Shown here one piece after another: positions 18,694 to 26,773 of a DNA stretch of 64,000 bases. This DNA is from Duganella aceris (GTDB taxonomy: Bacteria > Pseudomonadota > Gammaproteobacteria > Burkholderiales > Burkholderiaceae_D), in the NCBI RefSeq assembly GCF_011090165.1, contig NZ_JAADJT010000014.1, forward strand, positions 124,001 to 188,000, in the 5' to 3' direction. Both the position numbers and the translations under genes were made by a program. Each line of letters begins with the position of its first letter. The first letter of the stretch is position 1. Below the pieces are notes generated by a model. That model saw only the letters and a list, made by a program, of their open reading frames with translations, did not search any database and had not been told where the DNA came from.

Positions 18694-19644
18694 ATGTCGA
18701 TACAATGGTACCCGGGGCACATGAACGCCGCCAAGAAGAAGGCGGCGGAGCAGATGGAGAACACCGATCTGGTGATCGAGGTGGTCGACGCGCGCCTGCC
18801 CGAGGCCAGCACCAACCCGATGGTGGAGGAGCTGCGCAAGTTCCGCCAGCGTCCGTGCCTGAAGATCCTCAACAAGATCGACCTGGCCGATCCCGCCGCC
18901 ACGGCGGCCTGGGTGGCCTATTACAACGCGCAGGAAGGCGTGACCGCGTTCGCGATGACCACCAAGAAGCCGGCCGACGTGGCGCGCGTGCCGGAACTGG
19001 CCAAGCAGCTGGCGCCGCACCGCGGCGTGCCGACCAAGCCGCTGCGCATCATGATCATGGGGATCCCCAACGTCGGCAAGTCGACGCTGATGAACGCGCT
19101 GTTGAAGCGCAAGGTGGCCAAGGTCGGCGACGAGCCGGCGGTGACCAAGCAGCAGCAGAAGCTTTACCTGGACAAGAACACCATCCTGGTCGACACGCCG
19201 GGCATGTTGTGGCCGAAGATCGCGCTGCCGAGCGATGGCCTGATGCTGGCCGCCAGCCACGCGGTCGGCGCCAACGCGCTGATCGAAGAGGAGGTGGCGG
19301 AGTTCCTGGCCGGCGAGCTGCTGGTGCATTACCCGCAACTGCTGGTGGCGCGCTACGGCTTCAAGGACATCGAGACCTTCGATGCGATCGCGGTGGTGGA
19401 GGGCGTCGGCGCCAAGCGCGGCTTCCGCCAGAAGGGCGGCGACCTGGATTACGAGAAGGCGTCGCACACCTTCCTCGGCGACTACCGCAGCGGCGCGCTG
19501 GGCCGCATCTCGCTGGAGACGCCGGCCAGCCGCAAGCAGCGGCTGGACGTGTACGAGGTGGAGGCGGCGGCCAAGGCGGCCGAGAAAGCCGCCATCGCCG
19601 CCGAAAAAGCCGCCGCCTACGCCAACGGCAAGCGCGGTACGTAA
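18694..19644 (+). CDS. ylqF: Ribosome biogenesis GTPase YlqF (RbgA)
   Basis: The 316-residue circularly permuted GTPase has G4 NKID at residue 60 before G1 GIPNVGKST at residue 123, then G3 DTPGMLWP. It opens with the typical IQWYPGHMNAAKK. It acts in late 50S subunit maturation. The C-terminus carries an Ala/Lys-rich helix (EAAAKAAEKAAIAAEKAAAY) that is longer than in RbgA of Bacillus. The stop is 2 bp from the start of a 49-bp inverted repeat. Confidence 0.92.
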   Translation: MSIQWYPGHMNAAKKKAAEQMENTDLVIEVVDARLPEASTNPMVEELRKFRQRPCLKILNKIDLADPAATAAWVAYYNAQEGVTAFAMTTKKPADVARVPELAKQLAPHRGVPTKPLRIMIMGIPNVGKSTLMNALLKRKVAKVGDEPAVTKQQQKLYLDKNTILVDTPGMLWPKIALPSDGLMLAASHAVGANALIEEEVAEFLAGELLVHYPQLLVARYGFKDIETFDAIAVVEGVGAKRGFRQKGGDLDYEKASHTFLGDYRSGALGRISLETPASRKQRLDVYEVEAAAKAAEKAAIAAEKAAAYANGKRGT

Positions 19645-19646
19645 CA

Positions 19647-19748
19647 GCTTCGGTAGGTGTCAGTGCCGACATTCGGACACGAGCTCTACCGTAGCGCCTG
19701 CTACGGTAGAGCTCGTGTCCGAATGTCGGCACTGACACCTACCGAAGC
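19647..19748. repeat. Long perfect inverted repeat, copy 1
   Basis: Arms 19647-19695 and 19700-19748 are perfectly complementary over 49 bp with a 4-nt loop. The block 19656-19686 (31 nt) is identical to 34108-34138 in copy 2. Each arm also contains a small hairpin of its own (CCGA-CAT-TCGG). A partial extra tail copy (CACTGACACCTACCG) follows at 19748-19762. The repeat fills the space between the convergent ylqF and dioxygenase genes, so it may act as a bidirectional terminator or be a mobile palindromic element. Confidence 0.95.
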
Positions 19749-19781
19749 ACTGACACCTACCGCAGCAGCAGCAGCAGCGGG

Positions 19782-20585
19782 TTAGCCGAAGCGGAAGCTG
19801 GTCACCGCCAGCGATCCCATGAACGCATCCTCGTGGTACGGCACGCTGGCCGCTTCGGCTTCCGCCGCGCCCACCACCACCATCAACGGCAGCAGATGCT
19901 CCTCGCGCGGATGCGCCATGCGCGCCGCCGGGGCCTCATCCCATGCCAGCAGCGCCGCCGTGCGCTGCGCCGCCGGCAAGGCCATCGCCGCCCGCAGCCA
20001 GTCGTCGAAGGCGTGCGAGGCCGCCGCGCCCTGCGCGTTGAAGGCGCGCAGATTGTGGTAACTCAGGCCGCTGCCGACGATCAGCACACCCTCGTCGCGC
20101 AACGGCGCCAGCAGACGGCCCACCGCCAGGTGCGTCGCCGGATCCAGCCCCTGCTTGAGCGACAGCTGCACGATCGGCACGTCGGCGTTCGGATACACCG
20201 GGTACATGGCGCTGAAGGTGCCGTGGTCGAAGCCGCGCTGCGCATCCAGCTGCGCCGGATGGCCGCCGGCGTCCAGCAGCGCCTTGACCCGCGCCGCCAG
20301 CTCGGGCGAACCCGGGGCGCTGTATTGCACTTCGTAGGTATGCGCCGGGAAGCCGCCGTAGTCGTAGATCATCGGCGGCTTGGCCGAGGACGACAGCATG
20401 AAGTCGCGCCCTTCCCAGTGCGAGGTGATCACCAGCACCGCCTTCGGCGTGACGCCGACCTGGCGCGGAATGTCGCGCAGCGACGCGTCCAGCTTGGCGT
20501 ACAGATGCCCGACCTGGTCCATCATGAACGGCCATGGGCCGCCGCCGTGGGACAGGAAATAAGTGGGTAGTGTTTGGCTAGTCAT
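19782..20585 (-). CDS. DODA-type extradiol ring-cleavage dioxygenase (YgiD-like)
   Basis: The 267-residue class III extradiol dioxygenase superfamily protein has candidate metal ligands and active-site histidines in FLSHGGGP (His13), TSHWEG, FDHGTFS and SGLSYHN. E. coli YgiD has 4,5-DOPA dioxygenase activity; the natural bacterial substrate is uncertain. Transcription is divergent from the btuB riboswitch transcript. A 17-bp perfect palindrome lies 69 bp upstream of its start codon. Confidence 0.88.
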   Translation of the reverse strand: MTSQTLPTYFLSHGGGPWPFMMDQVGHLYAKLDASLRDIPRQVGVTPKAVLVITSHWEGRDFMLSSSAKPPMIYDYGGFPAHTYEVQYSAPGSPELAARVKALLDAGGHPAQLDAQRGFDHGTFSAMYPVYPNADVPIVQLSLKQGLDPATHLAVGRLLAPLRDEGVLIVGSGLSYHNLRAFNAQGAAASHAFDDWLRAAMALPAAQRTAALLAWDEAPAARMAHPREEHLLPLMVVVGAAEAEAASVPYHEDAFMGSLAVTSFRFG

Positions 20586-20653
20586 GATCGGGCTCCGGTT
20601 TCAGTATGCATCCACTATAAGGACGCGAGGCCGCGCCATCAATGCCGTAAATA

Positions 20654-20670
20654 TAGATAGGTCCTATCTA
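20654..20670. promoter_or_regulatory. Perfect 17-bp palindromic operator candidate
   Basis: TAGATAGG-T-CCTATCTA is perfectly symmetric. It lies in the divergent region between the dioxygenase gene and btuB, close to the -35 zone of the btuB promoter. The binder is unknown; no regulator gene is adjacent. Confidence 0.6.
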
Positions 20671-20690
20671 AATTGTTAATGATCGCGGCG

Positions 20691-20696
20691 TATAAT
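20691..20696 (+). promoter_or_regulatory. Consensus -10 box of the btuB leader transcript
   Basis: TATAAT lies just before the cobalamin riboswitch. The -35 region is weak (CTAAAT at 17-bp spacing). Confidence 0.6.
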
Positions 20697-20704
20697 GCCC
20701 GCTT

Positions 20705-20925
20705 CTGGTGCCGCGCCTGTGCTCACATGCGCGGTTAAACGGGAAACACAGGCCGCCAGCGCTTACTGCGCGCGGCCAAGGTGTGCTGCCCCCGCAACGG
20801 TAACGCCGGCGCCTTCGCGCCCCGGCAAGCCCGGATATCGGCCAGATAGGTGGAAGCGCGCGTCGCTCGTCGGCGCGCGTCTTCCGTGCACTTCCGGCTT
20901 GCGGGGACGCAGGCGGATGCCTTTT
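20705..20925 (+). promoter_or_regulatory. Cobalamin riboswitch
   Basis: The leader carries the conserved B12-box elements: GGTG near 20707, GGGAAACACAGG at 20741-20752, GCTGCCCCCGCAACGGTAA at 20785-20803, and AAGCCCGGATATCGGCC at 20827-20843. A GC-rich expression platform extends to the btuB start. In this class adenosylcobalamin binding shuts down expression of B12 uptake genes, which matches the btuB-btuF pair downstream. Confidence 0.95.
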
Positions 20926-20941
20926 TTGAAAACGATTTATC

Positions 20942-22921
20942 ATGAATTCTTCCGCCTTCCGCCCGCGCCAGCTGGCCGCCGCCGTTTCCCTCTGCTTCGC
21001 CGCCGTTCCCGCCATAGCGTTGGCCGAGGATGCCGCGGGCCTGACACTGGCGCCGATCGTCATCACCGGCTCGCGCTTCGACGCCGACCCGGCGCTGGCC
21101 CCGATCGGCGCCACCGTCATCAGCGCGGAGGACATCCGCCGCTCCGGCGCCGGCGACGTCAACGCGGCGATCCGCAAGATCGGCGGCGTCTACGGCCGCC
21201 AGAGCCTCGACGGCAGCCCGGACTTCGGCCTCGACCTGCGCGGCTTCGGCACCAACAGCAGCCAGAACATGGTGATCGTGGTCGACGGCGTGCGGCTGTC
21301 GGAAAATGAACTGCTCAACGCGGTCCTGTCGGGCATCCCGGTCGACAGCGTCGAGCGCATCGAGATCACGCGCGGCGGCGCCAGCGTGTTGTACGGCGAC
21401 GGCGCCACCGGCGGCGTGATCAACATCGTCACCAAGCGTCCGGGCAAGGCCGCCAGCCGTGGCAGCGTGTTCGTCGAGGGCGGCCAATTCAATGCCGGCG
21501 AAGTGCGCGTCTCGGCGGCGCAGGCGTGGGACGGCTTCGCCGCCGATGCCAGCGCCGGCTATCAGCGCACCGACAACTATCGCGACAACAACGAATTCAA
21601 GCAAAGCCATTTCAGCGGCGGCGCGCAGTGGTACGGCGCCGACGGCAAGAACCGCATCGGCTTCCGCTACGAGGGCGCGCGCCAGGACATGCGCTTCGCC
21701 GGTTCGCTGAGCGAAGCGCAGTTCAACGCCAACCCGCGCCAGACCCGCACGCCGGACGACAACGGCTCGCTCGACTACGACCGCCTGACCGTCTCCGGCC
21801 AGTACCGCGTCGCCGGCTTCGACCTGGCCGCCGACCTGTCGTATCGCAAGAAGACGGTCGAATCGACCTATGTCTTCGGCGGCTTCCCGTCCAGCGCCAG
21901 CTACGACAGCAAGCAAACCCAGTTCTCGCCGCGCCTGCGCCGCCTCGGCCAGATCGGCGGCATGCTGAACGAAGTGGTGGCCGGCGCCGACTTCATCGTC
22001 TGGGACCGCGACACGGCGTCGTCGTTCTCCGCCGCCGGCGCCAGCCAGCATTCGAAGGCGCTGTACCTGCGCGACGAGTTGCGCTTCGACGCCGCGCATG
22101 AGGGCCGCATCTCGGCCGGCGTGCGGCGCGAGCTGTTCGACAAGGACTTCAGCGATCCGCTGGGTTTCTCGACCACCGGCTATGAAGTCAACCAGGGCCT
22201 GAACGCGTGGGAGCTGCAGGCGAGCTACATGCCGCTGGCGCGCGTGACGGTGTTCGGCAAGGCCGGCCAGAGCTACCGCGTCGCCAACGCGGACGAGAAC
22301 GCGGCGACGCCGGTCAACAACCAGCCGCTGCTGCCGCAGAAATCGCACGACGCGGAACTGGGCCTGGGCTACGCCGATAGCGCCAGCAAGATCACCGCGC
22401 GCGTGTTCCGTCATGAGCTGAGCAACGAGATCTTCTACGATCCGACGCTGAACTTCGGTTTCGGCGCCAACACCAATCTGGATCCGACCCGCCGCCAGGG
22501 CTTCGAGCTCGATGCCGAGCAGCGCATCGCCGCCGACTGGAGCGTCAGCGCGCACTACCAGCACGTGCAGGCCAAGTTCACCGAAGGCGTCAACGACGGC
22601 CGGCAGATGGTGCTGGTGCCGAAGAACACGCTGACCGCGCGCCTGAGCTGGGCCACGGCGCGGCAATCGGCCGACATCGGCGCGCAGTGGGTCGACAGCC
22701 AGCGCTACGGCTCGGACTTCGACAACAGCTGCTCCGGCCTGATCCCGTCGTACACCACGCTGGACGCGCGCTATGCGCGCAAGTTCGGCCAGTGGGAGCT
22801 GGCGCTGTCCGGCGCGAACCTGACGGACAAGCACTACTTCTCGCAAGCCTTCGCCTGCAAGGGCGGCATCTATCCGTCGGACGGCCGCCAGATGAAGGTC
22901 TCGGCGCGCTACGAGTTCTGA
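20942..22921 (+). CDS. btuB: TonB-dependent cobalamin receptor BtuB
   Basis: The 659-residue outer-membrane protein begins with a signal peptide ending near AIALAED. A TonB-box-like LAPIVITGSRFD and a plug domain with VVDGVRLSENELLNAV and VLYGDGATGGVINIVTK follow, then a beta-barrel ending in the aromatic MKVSARYEF. The cobalamin riboswitch directly upstream and btuF directly downstream identify the substrate as B12 or a related corrinoid. The stop and the btuF start share one base (TGATG), so the genes are coupled. Confidence 0.93.
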   Translation: MNSSAFRPRQLAAAVSLCFAAVPAIALAEDAAGLTLAPIVITGSRFDADPALAPIGATVISAEDIRRSGAGDVNAAIRKIGGVYGRQSLDGSPDFGLDLRGFGTNSSQNMVIVVDGVRLSENELLNAVLSGIPVDSVERIEITRGGASVLYGDGATGGVINIVTKRPGKAASRGSVFVEGGQFNAGEVRVSAAQAWDGFAADASAGYQRTDNYRDNNEFKQSHFSGGAQWYGADGKNRIGFRYEGARQDMRFAGSLSEAQFNANPRQTRTPDDNGSLDYDRLTVSGQYRVAGFDLAADLSYRKKTVESTYVFGGFPSSASYDSKQTQFSPRLRRLGQIGGMLNEVVAGADFIVWDRDTASSFSAAGASQHSKALYLRDELRFDAAHEGRISAGVRRELFDKDFSDPLGFSTTGYEVNQGLNAWELQASYMPLARVTVFGKAGQSYRVANADENAATPVNNQPLLPQKSHDAELGLGYADSASKITARVFRHELSNEIFYDPTLNFGFGANTNLDPTRRQGFELDAEQRIAADWSVSAHYQHVQAKFTEGVNDGRQMVLVPKNTLTARLSWATARQSADIGAQWVDSQRYGSDFDNSCSGLIPSYTTLDARYARKFGQWELALSGANLTDKHYFSQAFACKGGIYPSDGRQMKVSARYEF

Positions 22922-23796
22922 TGCGCCCGACCGTCGCGGTCGCGCTGCTGGCGCTGGCGGGCGGCGCCCGCGCCGATGCCATCACCGTCAAGGACGACGC
23001 GGGCCGCAGCGTCACGCTGGCCAGGCCGGCGCAGCGCGTGATCGCGATGGCGCCGCACATCACCGAGCTGCTGTTCGCGGCGGGCGGCGGCGGGCGCGTG
23101 GTCGGCGCGATGAACTACAGCGATTACCCGGAAGCGGCCAAGCGCATCCCGCTGGTCGGCAGCGACGCGCAGATCGACCTGGAACGGGTGCTGGCGCTGC
23201 GCCCGGATTTGCTGGTGGTCTGGCAGACCGGGAACACCGAGCGCCAGCTGTCGCAGCTGAAAAGCCTGAACATCCCGATCTTCTACAGCGAGCCGAAAAA
23301 GCTCGACGAGATCGCCACCAGCCTGACCCGCCTGGGCCGGCTGATGGGCACCGACGCGGCGGCGCAAACGGCCGCGCGCGACTACCGGCAAAAGCTCGCC
23401 GGGCTGACGGCGACCTATGCGCAACGCCCGCCGGTGCGGGTGTTCTACCAGATCTGGGAAAAGCCGCTGTTCACGCTCAACGGCGAGCACGTGGTCAGCG
23501 ACGCGCTGCGGGTCTGCGGCGGCAGCAATATCTTCGCCGGCATGAAGGTGACGGCGCCGTCGGTCAGCACCGAGGCCGTGCTGCAGGAAAATCCGGAGGC
23601 GGTGATCGGAGGCGAGCGCCACGACGGCCAGTCCGGCATCAATATCTGGAAACCGTACAAGGGCATGCTGGCGGTACAGCGCGGCAACCTGTTCATGCTC
23701 GACAGCGAACTGCTGGTGCGCGCCACGCCGCGCATCGCCGACGGCATCGCGGCCCTGTGCGAAAAGCTCGAGACGGCGCGCGGCCGCAGGCCTTAA
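22921..23796 (+). CDS. btuF: Cobalamin ABC-transporter substrate-binding protein BtuF
   Basis: The 291-residue periplasmic binding protein has a short signal peptide (MRPTVAVALLALAGGARA) and a class III fold: VTLARPAQRVIAMAPHITE, then LRPDLLVVW and the later YQIWEKPLFTLNGEHV. It delivers corrinoids to a BtuCD permease, which is not in this window. The ATG overlaps the btuB stop. Longer frames starting within btuB are not genuine. Confidence 0.9.
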   Translation: MRPTVAVALLALAGGARADAITVKDDAGRSVTLARPAQRVIAMAPHITELLFAAGGGGRVVGAMNYSDYPEAAKRIPLVGSDAQIDLERVLALRPDLLVVWQTGNTERQLSQLKSLNIPIFYSEPKKLDEIATSLTRLGRLMGTDAAAQTAARDYRQKLAGLTATYAQRPPVRVFYQIWEKPLFTLNGEHVVSDALRVCGGSNIFAGMKVTAPSVSTEAVLQENPEAVIGGERHDGQSGINIWKPYKGMLAVQRGNLFMLDSELLVRATPRIADGIAALCEKLETARGRRP

Positions 23797-23885
23797 GCGG
23801 GGCTTAATCGCCGTTTTAAACCCCGATGACGGCGCGAAAAGTGGTAATCTCGCGGCGTTTACCACTTCCCCGATCAAGGACCGAT

Positions 23886-24548
23886 ATGCGTTTCATGAGC
23901 TTCCTGCGCCCACTGCTGGTCACCGCCGCCTTCATGGCCGCCGCCGCCGGCGCCCACGCCGCCGATTTCAAGAATGGCCTGGATTTCAACACGGTGGACG
24001 CGCCGCGCCCCGACACCGGCAAGAAGGTCGAAGTGCTGGAAGTGTTCATGTACCATTGCCCGCACTGCAACGCGCTTGAGCCGCTGATGGCGGACTGGGT
24101 CAGGAAGCAGGGCGACAAGGTGGTGTTCCGCCGCCTGCACATGGGCGACGATGCGCAGGCCAAGGCCTTCTACACGCTGGAGGCGATGAACGCGCTCGGC
24201 AACGGCATGCACGAGAAGATCTTCCGCGCCATCCACGTCGACCGCAACCGCCTCAACACCGACGCCGCGTTGCTCGACTTCGTGGTCAAGAACGGCGTCG
24301 ACAAGGCCAAGTATCTGGAATTTTTCAACTCCTTCGGGGTCCAAACCAGGCTGAAACGCGGCCAGCAACTGGCAAATCAGTATAAACTGGATAGCGCGCC
24401 CAGCCTGGTTATCGACGGTCATTACACGACCTCGCCGGCGACGGCCGGCCACGGCCTGACCTCGGCCGCCGAGGCGCATGTCGCGCTGTTCGCGGTGATG
24501 GACAGCCTGGTCGCCAGATCGGCGCAGGAACGCGCCGCGAAGAAATGA
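23886..24548 (+). CDS. dsbA: Thiol:disulfide interchange protein DsbA
   Basis: The 220-residue periplasmic oxidase introduces disulfides into exported proteins. It has a signal peptide ending in AAAAGAHAAD, a thioredoxin fold with the DsbA-type active site Cys58-Pro-His-Cys61 (MYHCPHCNALE), and the cis-Pro region in SAPSLVIDGHY. The start at 23886 gives a normal signal peptide; the earlier in-frame ATG at 23826 does not. It is followed 22 bp later by a small membrane protein gene, probably in one transcript ending at the terminator at 24914. Confidence 0.93.
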   Translation: MRFMSFLRPLLVTAAFMAAAAGAHAADFKNGLDFNTVDAPRPDTGKKVEVLEVFMYHCPHCNALEPLMADWVRKQGDKVVFRRLHMGDDAQAKAFYTLEAMNALGNGMHEKIFRAIHVDRNRLNTDAALLDFVVKNGVDKAKYLEFFNSFGVQTRLKRGQQLANQYKLDSAPSLVIDGHYTTSPATAGHGLTSAAEAHVALFAVMDSLVARSAQERAAKK

Positions 24549-24570
24549 GTTTTTAAGGATGGGTAAGGCG

Positions 24571-24903
24571 ATGAAATTTACGAGTGACGATAAGAAGGCC
24601 GTCGAAGCGGAGGTGATGAAGATCTACAAGGAATCGTCGCCGGCGCTGGAGAACCTGTTCGAGTGGGCCTACGTCAACCATGTGGCGTGGAGCCTGGTGG
24701 TGGTCTTCCTGGGCATGATCCTGTGGCTGAGCGTCGCGCTGGTGAACGCCGAGAACCAGCGCTACGCGCTGCTGACCAAGCAGTGCGCCGACCCGATCTT
24801 CAAGGGTGAACTGGATAGAAAGTGCCTGCGCAACGTGCAGTCGCGCGAGCACTGGTGGCAGCACCTGACGTACGCGCTGTCGAACACCAGTCCGGAAAAA
24901 TAA
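24571..24903 (+). CDS. Small single-pass membrane protein, unknown function
   Basis: The 110-residue protein has a soluble N-terminus, one transmembrane helix (WSLVVVFLGMILWLSVALV, about residues 40-58) and a C-terminal domain with two cysteines (KQCADP and KCLRN) that could form a disulfide if it faces the periplasm. Being co-transcribed behind dsbA makes a redox-related role conceivable but unproven. ATG 24571 is chosen over 24559 because AAGGA overlaps the latter. Confidence 0.7.
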   Translation: MKFTSDDKKAVEAEVMKIYKESSPALENLFEWAYVNHVAWSLVVVFLGMILWLSVALVNAENQRYALLTKQCADPIFKGELDRKCLRNVQSREHWWQHLTYALSNTSPEK

Positions 24904-24913
24904 CAGCGACTCG

Positions 24914-24938
24914 AAGCCCGCCCGCAGCGGGCTTTTTT
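24914..24938 (+). terminator. Intrinsic terminator after the dsbA unit
   Basis: An 8-bp perfect stem (AAGCCCGC / GCGGGCTT) with a 5-nt loop (CCGCA) runs into a T tract, 10 bp after the stop. Confidence 0.9.
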
Positions 24939-24952
24939 CATAAGGGGATCCG

Positions 24953-25699
24953 ATGAATCAAGTGATGGTGGTGACCGGCGGCAGCCGGGGCATAGGCGCG
25001 GCGACGTCGCTGCTGGCGAGCCGGCGCGGCTACGCGGTGTGCATCAACTACCGCAGCGACGCCGACGCGGCCGAGCGGCTGCGGGCGCGGATCGTCGCCG
25101 AGGGCGGCGCGGCGATTGCGGTGCAAGCCGACGTCGGCGTCGAGGCGGATGTGCTGCGGCTGTTCGCCACGGTCGACGCGGAGCTGGGGCCGGTGACGGC
25201 GCTGGTCAACAACGTCGGCATCCTGGAGACGCAGGGCAAGCTGGTGGACATGTCGGCCGAGCGTTTCCAGCGGGTGTTCACCACCAACGTGGTCAGCTGC
25301 CTGCTGTGCAGCCGCGAGGCGGTCAAGCGCATGTCGACGCTGTCGGGCGGGCGGGGCGGCGGCATCGTCAACGTCGGCTCGGGCGCGTCGCGGCATGGCG
25401 CCGGCGGCGTGTACGTCGACTACGCGGCCTCGAAGGGCGCGATCGACGTGCTGACGCTGGGCTTGTCGAAGGAGGTCGGCGCCGAGGGCATCCGCGTCAA
25501 CTGCGTGCGGCCGGGGATCATCTACACCGACATCCACGCCAGCGGCGGCGATCCGGACCGGGTCGACAAGCTGGCGGCGACGGTGCCGATGCAACGCGGC
25601 GGCCAGCCGGAGGAAATCGCCGAAACCATCCTGTGGCTGCTCGGCCCGCAATCGTCCTACGTCAGCGGCGCGCTGGTCGACGCCGGCGGTGCGCGCTAG
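24953..25699 (+). CDS. Short-chain dehydrogenase/reductase
   Basis: The 248-residue NAD(P)-dependent oxidoreductase has the Rossmann motif TGGSRGIGAA at residue 8 and the catalytic Ser in VGSGAS, with YxxxK as YAASK. The NNAG motif is replaced by NNVG. The arginine in NYRSD suggests NADP preference. The substrate is unknown; the best-known relatives are FabG-like or glucose-dehydrogenase-like SDRs. The 3' end overlaps the convergent efflux adaptor gene by 4 bp. Confidence 0.85.
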   Translation: MNQVMVVTGGSRGIGAATSLLASRRGYAVCINYRSDADAAERLRARIVAEGGAAIAVQADVGVEADVLRLFATVDAELGPVTALVNNVGILETQGKLVDMSAERFQRVFTTNVVSCLLCSREAVKRMSTLSGGRGGGIVNVGSGASRHGAGGVYVDYAASKGAIDVLTLGLSKEVGAEGIRVNCVRPGIIYTDIHASGGDPDRVDKLAATVPMQRGGQPEEIAETILWLLGPQSSYVSGALVDAGGAR

Positions 25700-26556
25700 C
25701 CGTGGATCACCACGCTGCAGGTGGTGCCGGCCACCAGCTCCAGCCCTTTCGGCAGTTCGTCGATGTGGATCCGCACCGGCACCCGCTGCGCCAGCCGCAC
25801 CCAGTTGAAGGTCGGGTTGACGTCGGCCAGCAGTTCCCGCCCTAAATTGGCGTCGCGGTCGGTGATGCCGCGCGCGATGCTTTCGATGTGCCCCTTCAGC
25901 TGCGCGGCGCCGCTCATCAGGTGCACTTCGACCTTGTCGTCGATCTTCAGCAGCGGCAGCTTGGTCTCTTCGAAGTAACCCACCACGTAGAACGAGGCGC
26001 TGTTGATCAGCGCCAGCTTGGCGGCGCCCACGGCGGCGAAGTCGCCGGCGTGCACGTTCAGGTTGGTGACGTAGCCGCTCACCGGCGCCCGCACCACCGT
26101 GCGCTCCAGGTTCAGCGCCGCCAGTGCGCGCGCGGCCTGCGCGGCCTGGTACTGTGCGGCGGCGGTGCCGACCGCGTATTCGGCCGTCTCCATGCTTTCG
26201 GCCGAGACGATCGAACTGTCGAGCGCCTTGCGCCGGCTGGCTTCCTTGCCGCGCCGGCCTTTCTCCACCTGCTGCGACGCCAGCAGCGCGTTCGCCTGCG
26301 CCAGCGCGTTCTGGTAGCGCGCCTGGTCGACCACGAACAGCACGTCGCCGCGCTGCACCAGCTGGTTGTCGCGCACGCGCACTTCGGTCACGGTGCCGGC
26401 GACGTCGGCGCTGATGCTCACCACGTCGGCCTTGACCCGGCCGTCGCGGGTCCAGGCCGATTCCATGTAGTGGTTCCAGGCCGAACGTCCCAGCCACAGG
26501 GCGGCGCCCAGCAACAGCATGGTCAGGAAAAAACGGAAGATTTTAGTTGCGCTCAC
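25696..26556 (-). CDS. AaeA-type membrane fusion protein of an efflux pump
   Basis: The 286-residue periplasmic adaptor has one N-terminal membrane anchor (FFLTMLLLGAALWLG). The HlyD/EmrA core contains TRDGRVKADVVSISADVAGTV in two pieces (TRDGRVKADV; ISADVAGTV), a coiled-coil hairpin (about 85-150) and lipoyl halves VRAPVSGYVTNL. It links the FUSC-type inner-membrane protein to an outer-membrane factor. It is the last gene of the operon OMF-marR-FUSC-DUF1656-adaptor. Confidence 0.88.
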   Translation of the reverse strand: MSATKIFRFFLTMLLLGAALWLGRSAWNHYMESAWTRDGRVKADVVSISADVAGTVTEVRVRDNQLVQRGDVLFVVDQARYQNALAQANALLASQQVEKGRRGKEASRRKALDSSIVSAESMETAEYAVGTAAAQYQAAQAARALAALNLERTVVRAPVSGYVTNLNVHAGDFAAVGAAKLALINSASFYVVGYFEETKLPLLKIDDKVEVHLMSGAAQLKGHIESIARGITDRDANLGRELLADVNPTFNWVRLAQRVPVRIHIDELPKGLELVAGTTCSVVIHG

Positions 26557-26572
26557 AGCGGGCTTTCAAAGT

Positions 26573-26773
26573 TTAGTTGTACAGGGTGACCAGCAGGAAG
26601 CTGAAGATGCAGACGAACAGGCAAAGCCGCACCAGCGCCGGGTGCCAGCTGCGGCGGTAGGCGCCGACGTGACTCAGCACGCTGTCGAGCGCGACCTGCA
26701 GCACCAGGCTGGCGAGGAAGATCGGCAGCACGCCGGGCAGCAGGACGCCGAAGAAGTCGATTTCACGCGGCAT
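26573..26773 (-). CDS. AaeX-like small membrane protein (DUF1656)
   Basis: The 66-residue protein has two hydrophobic helices (FFGVLLPGVLPIFLASLVLQ and LFVCIFSFLLVTLY) and the family start MPREIDFFGVLLP. It accompanies AaeAB-type aromatic-acid efflux pumps. It overlaps the FUSC gene by 11 bp and precedes the adaptor by 16 bp. Confidence 0.9.
   Translation of the reverse strand: MPREIDFFGVLLPGVLPIFLASLVLQVALDSVLSHVGAYRRSWHPALVRLCLFVCIFSFLLVTLYN

Noticed and set aside
24953..25699. Loss of SDR activity because NNAG reads NNVG
   Set aside because: The Ser, Tyr and Lys catalytic residues are present and the change is seen in functional SDRs.
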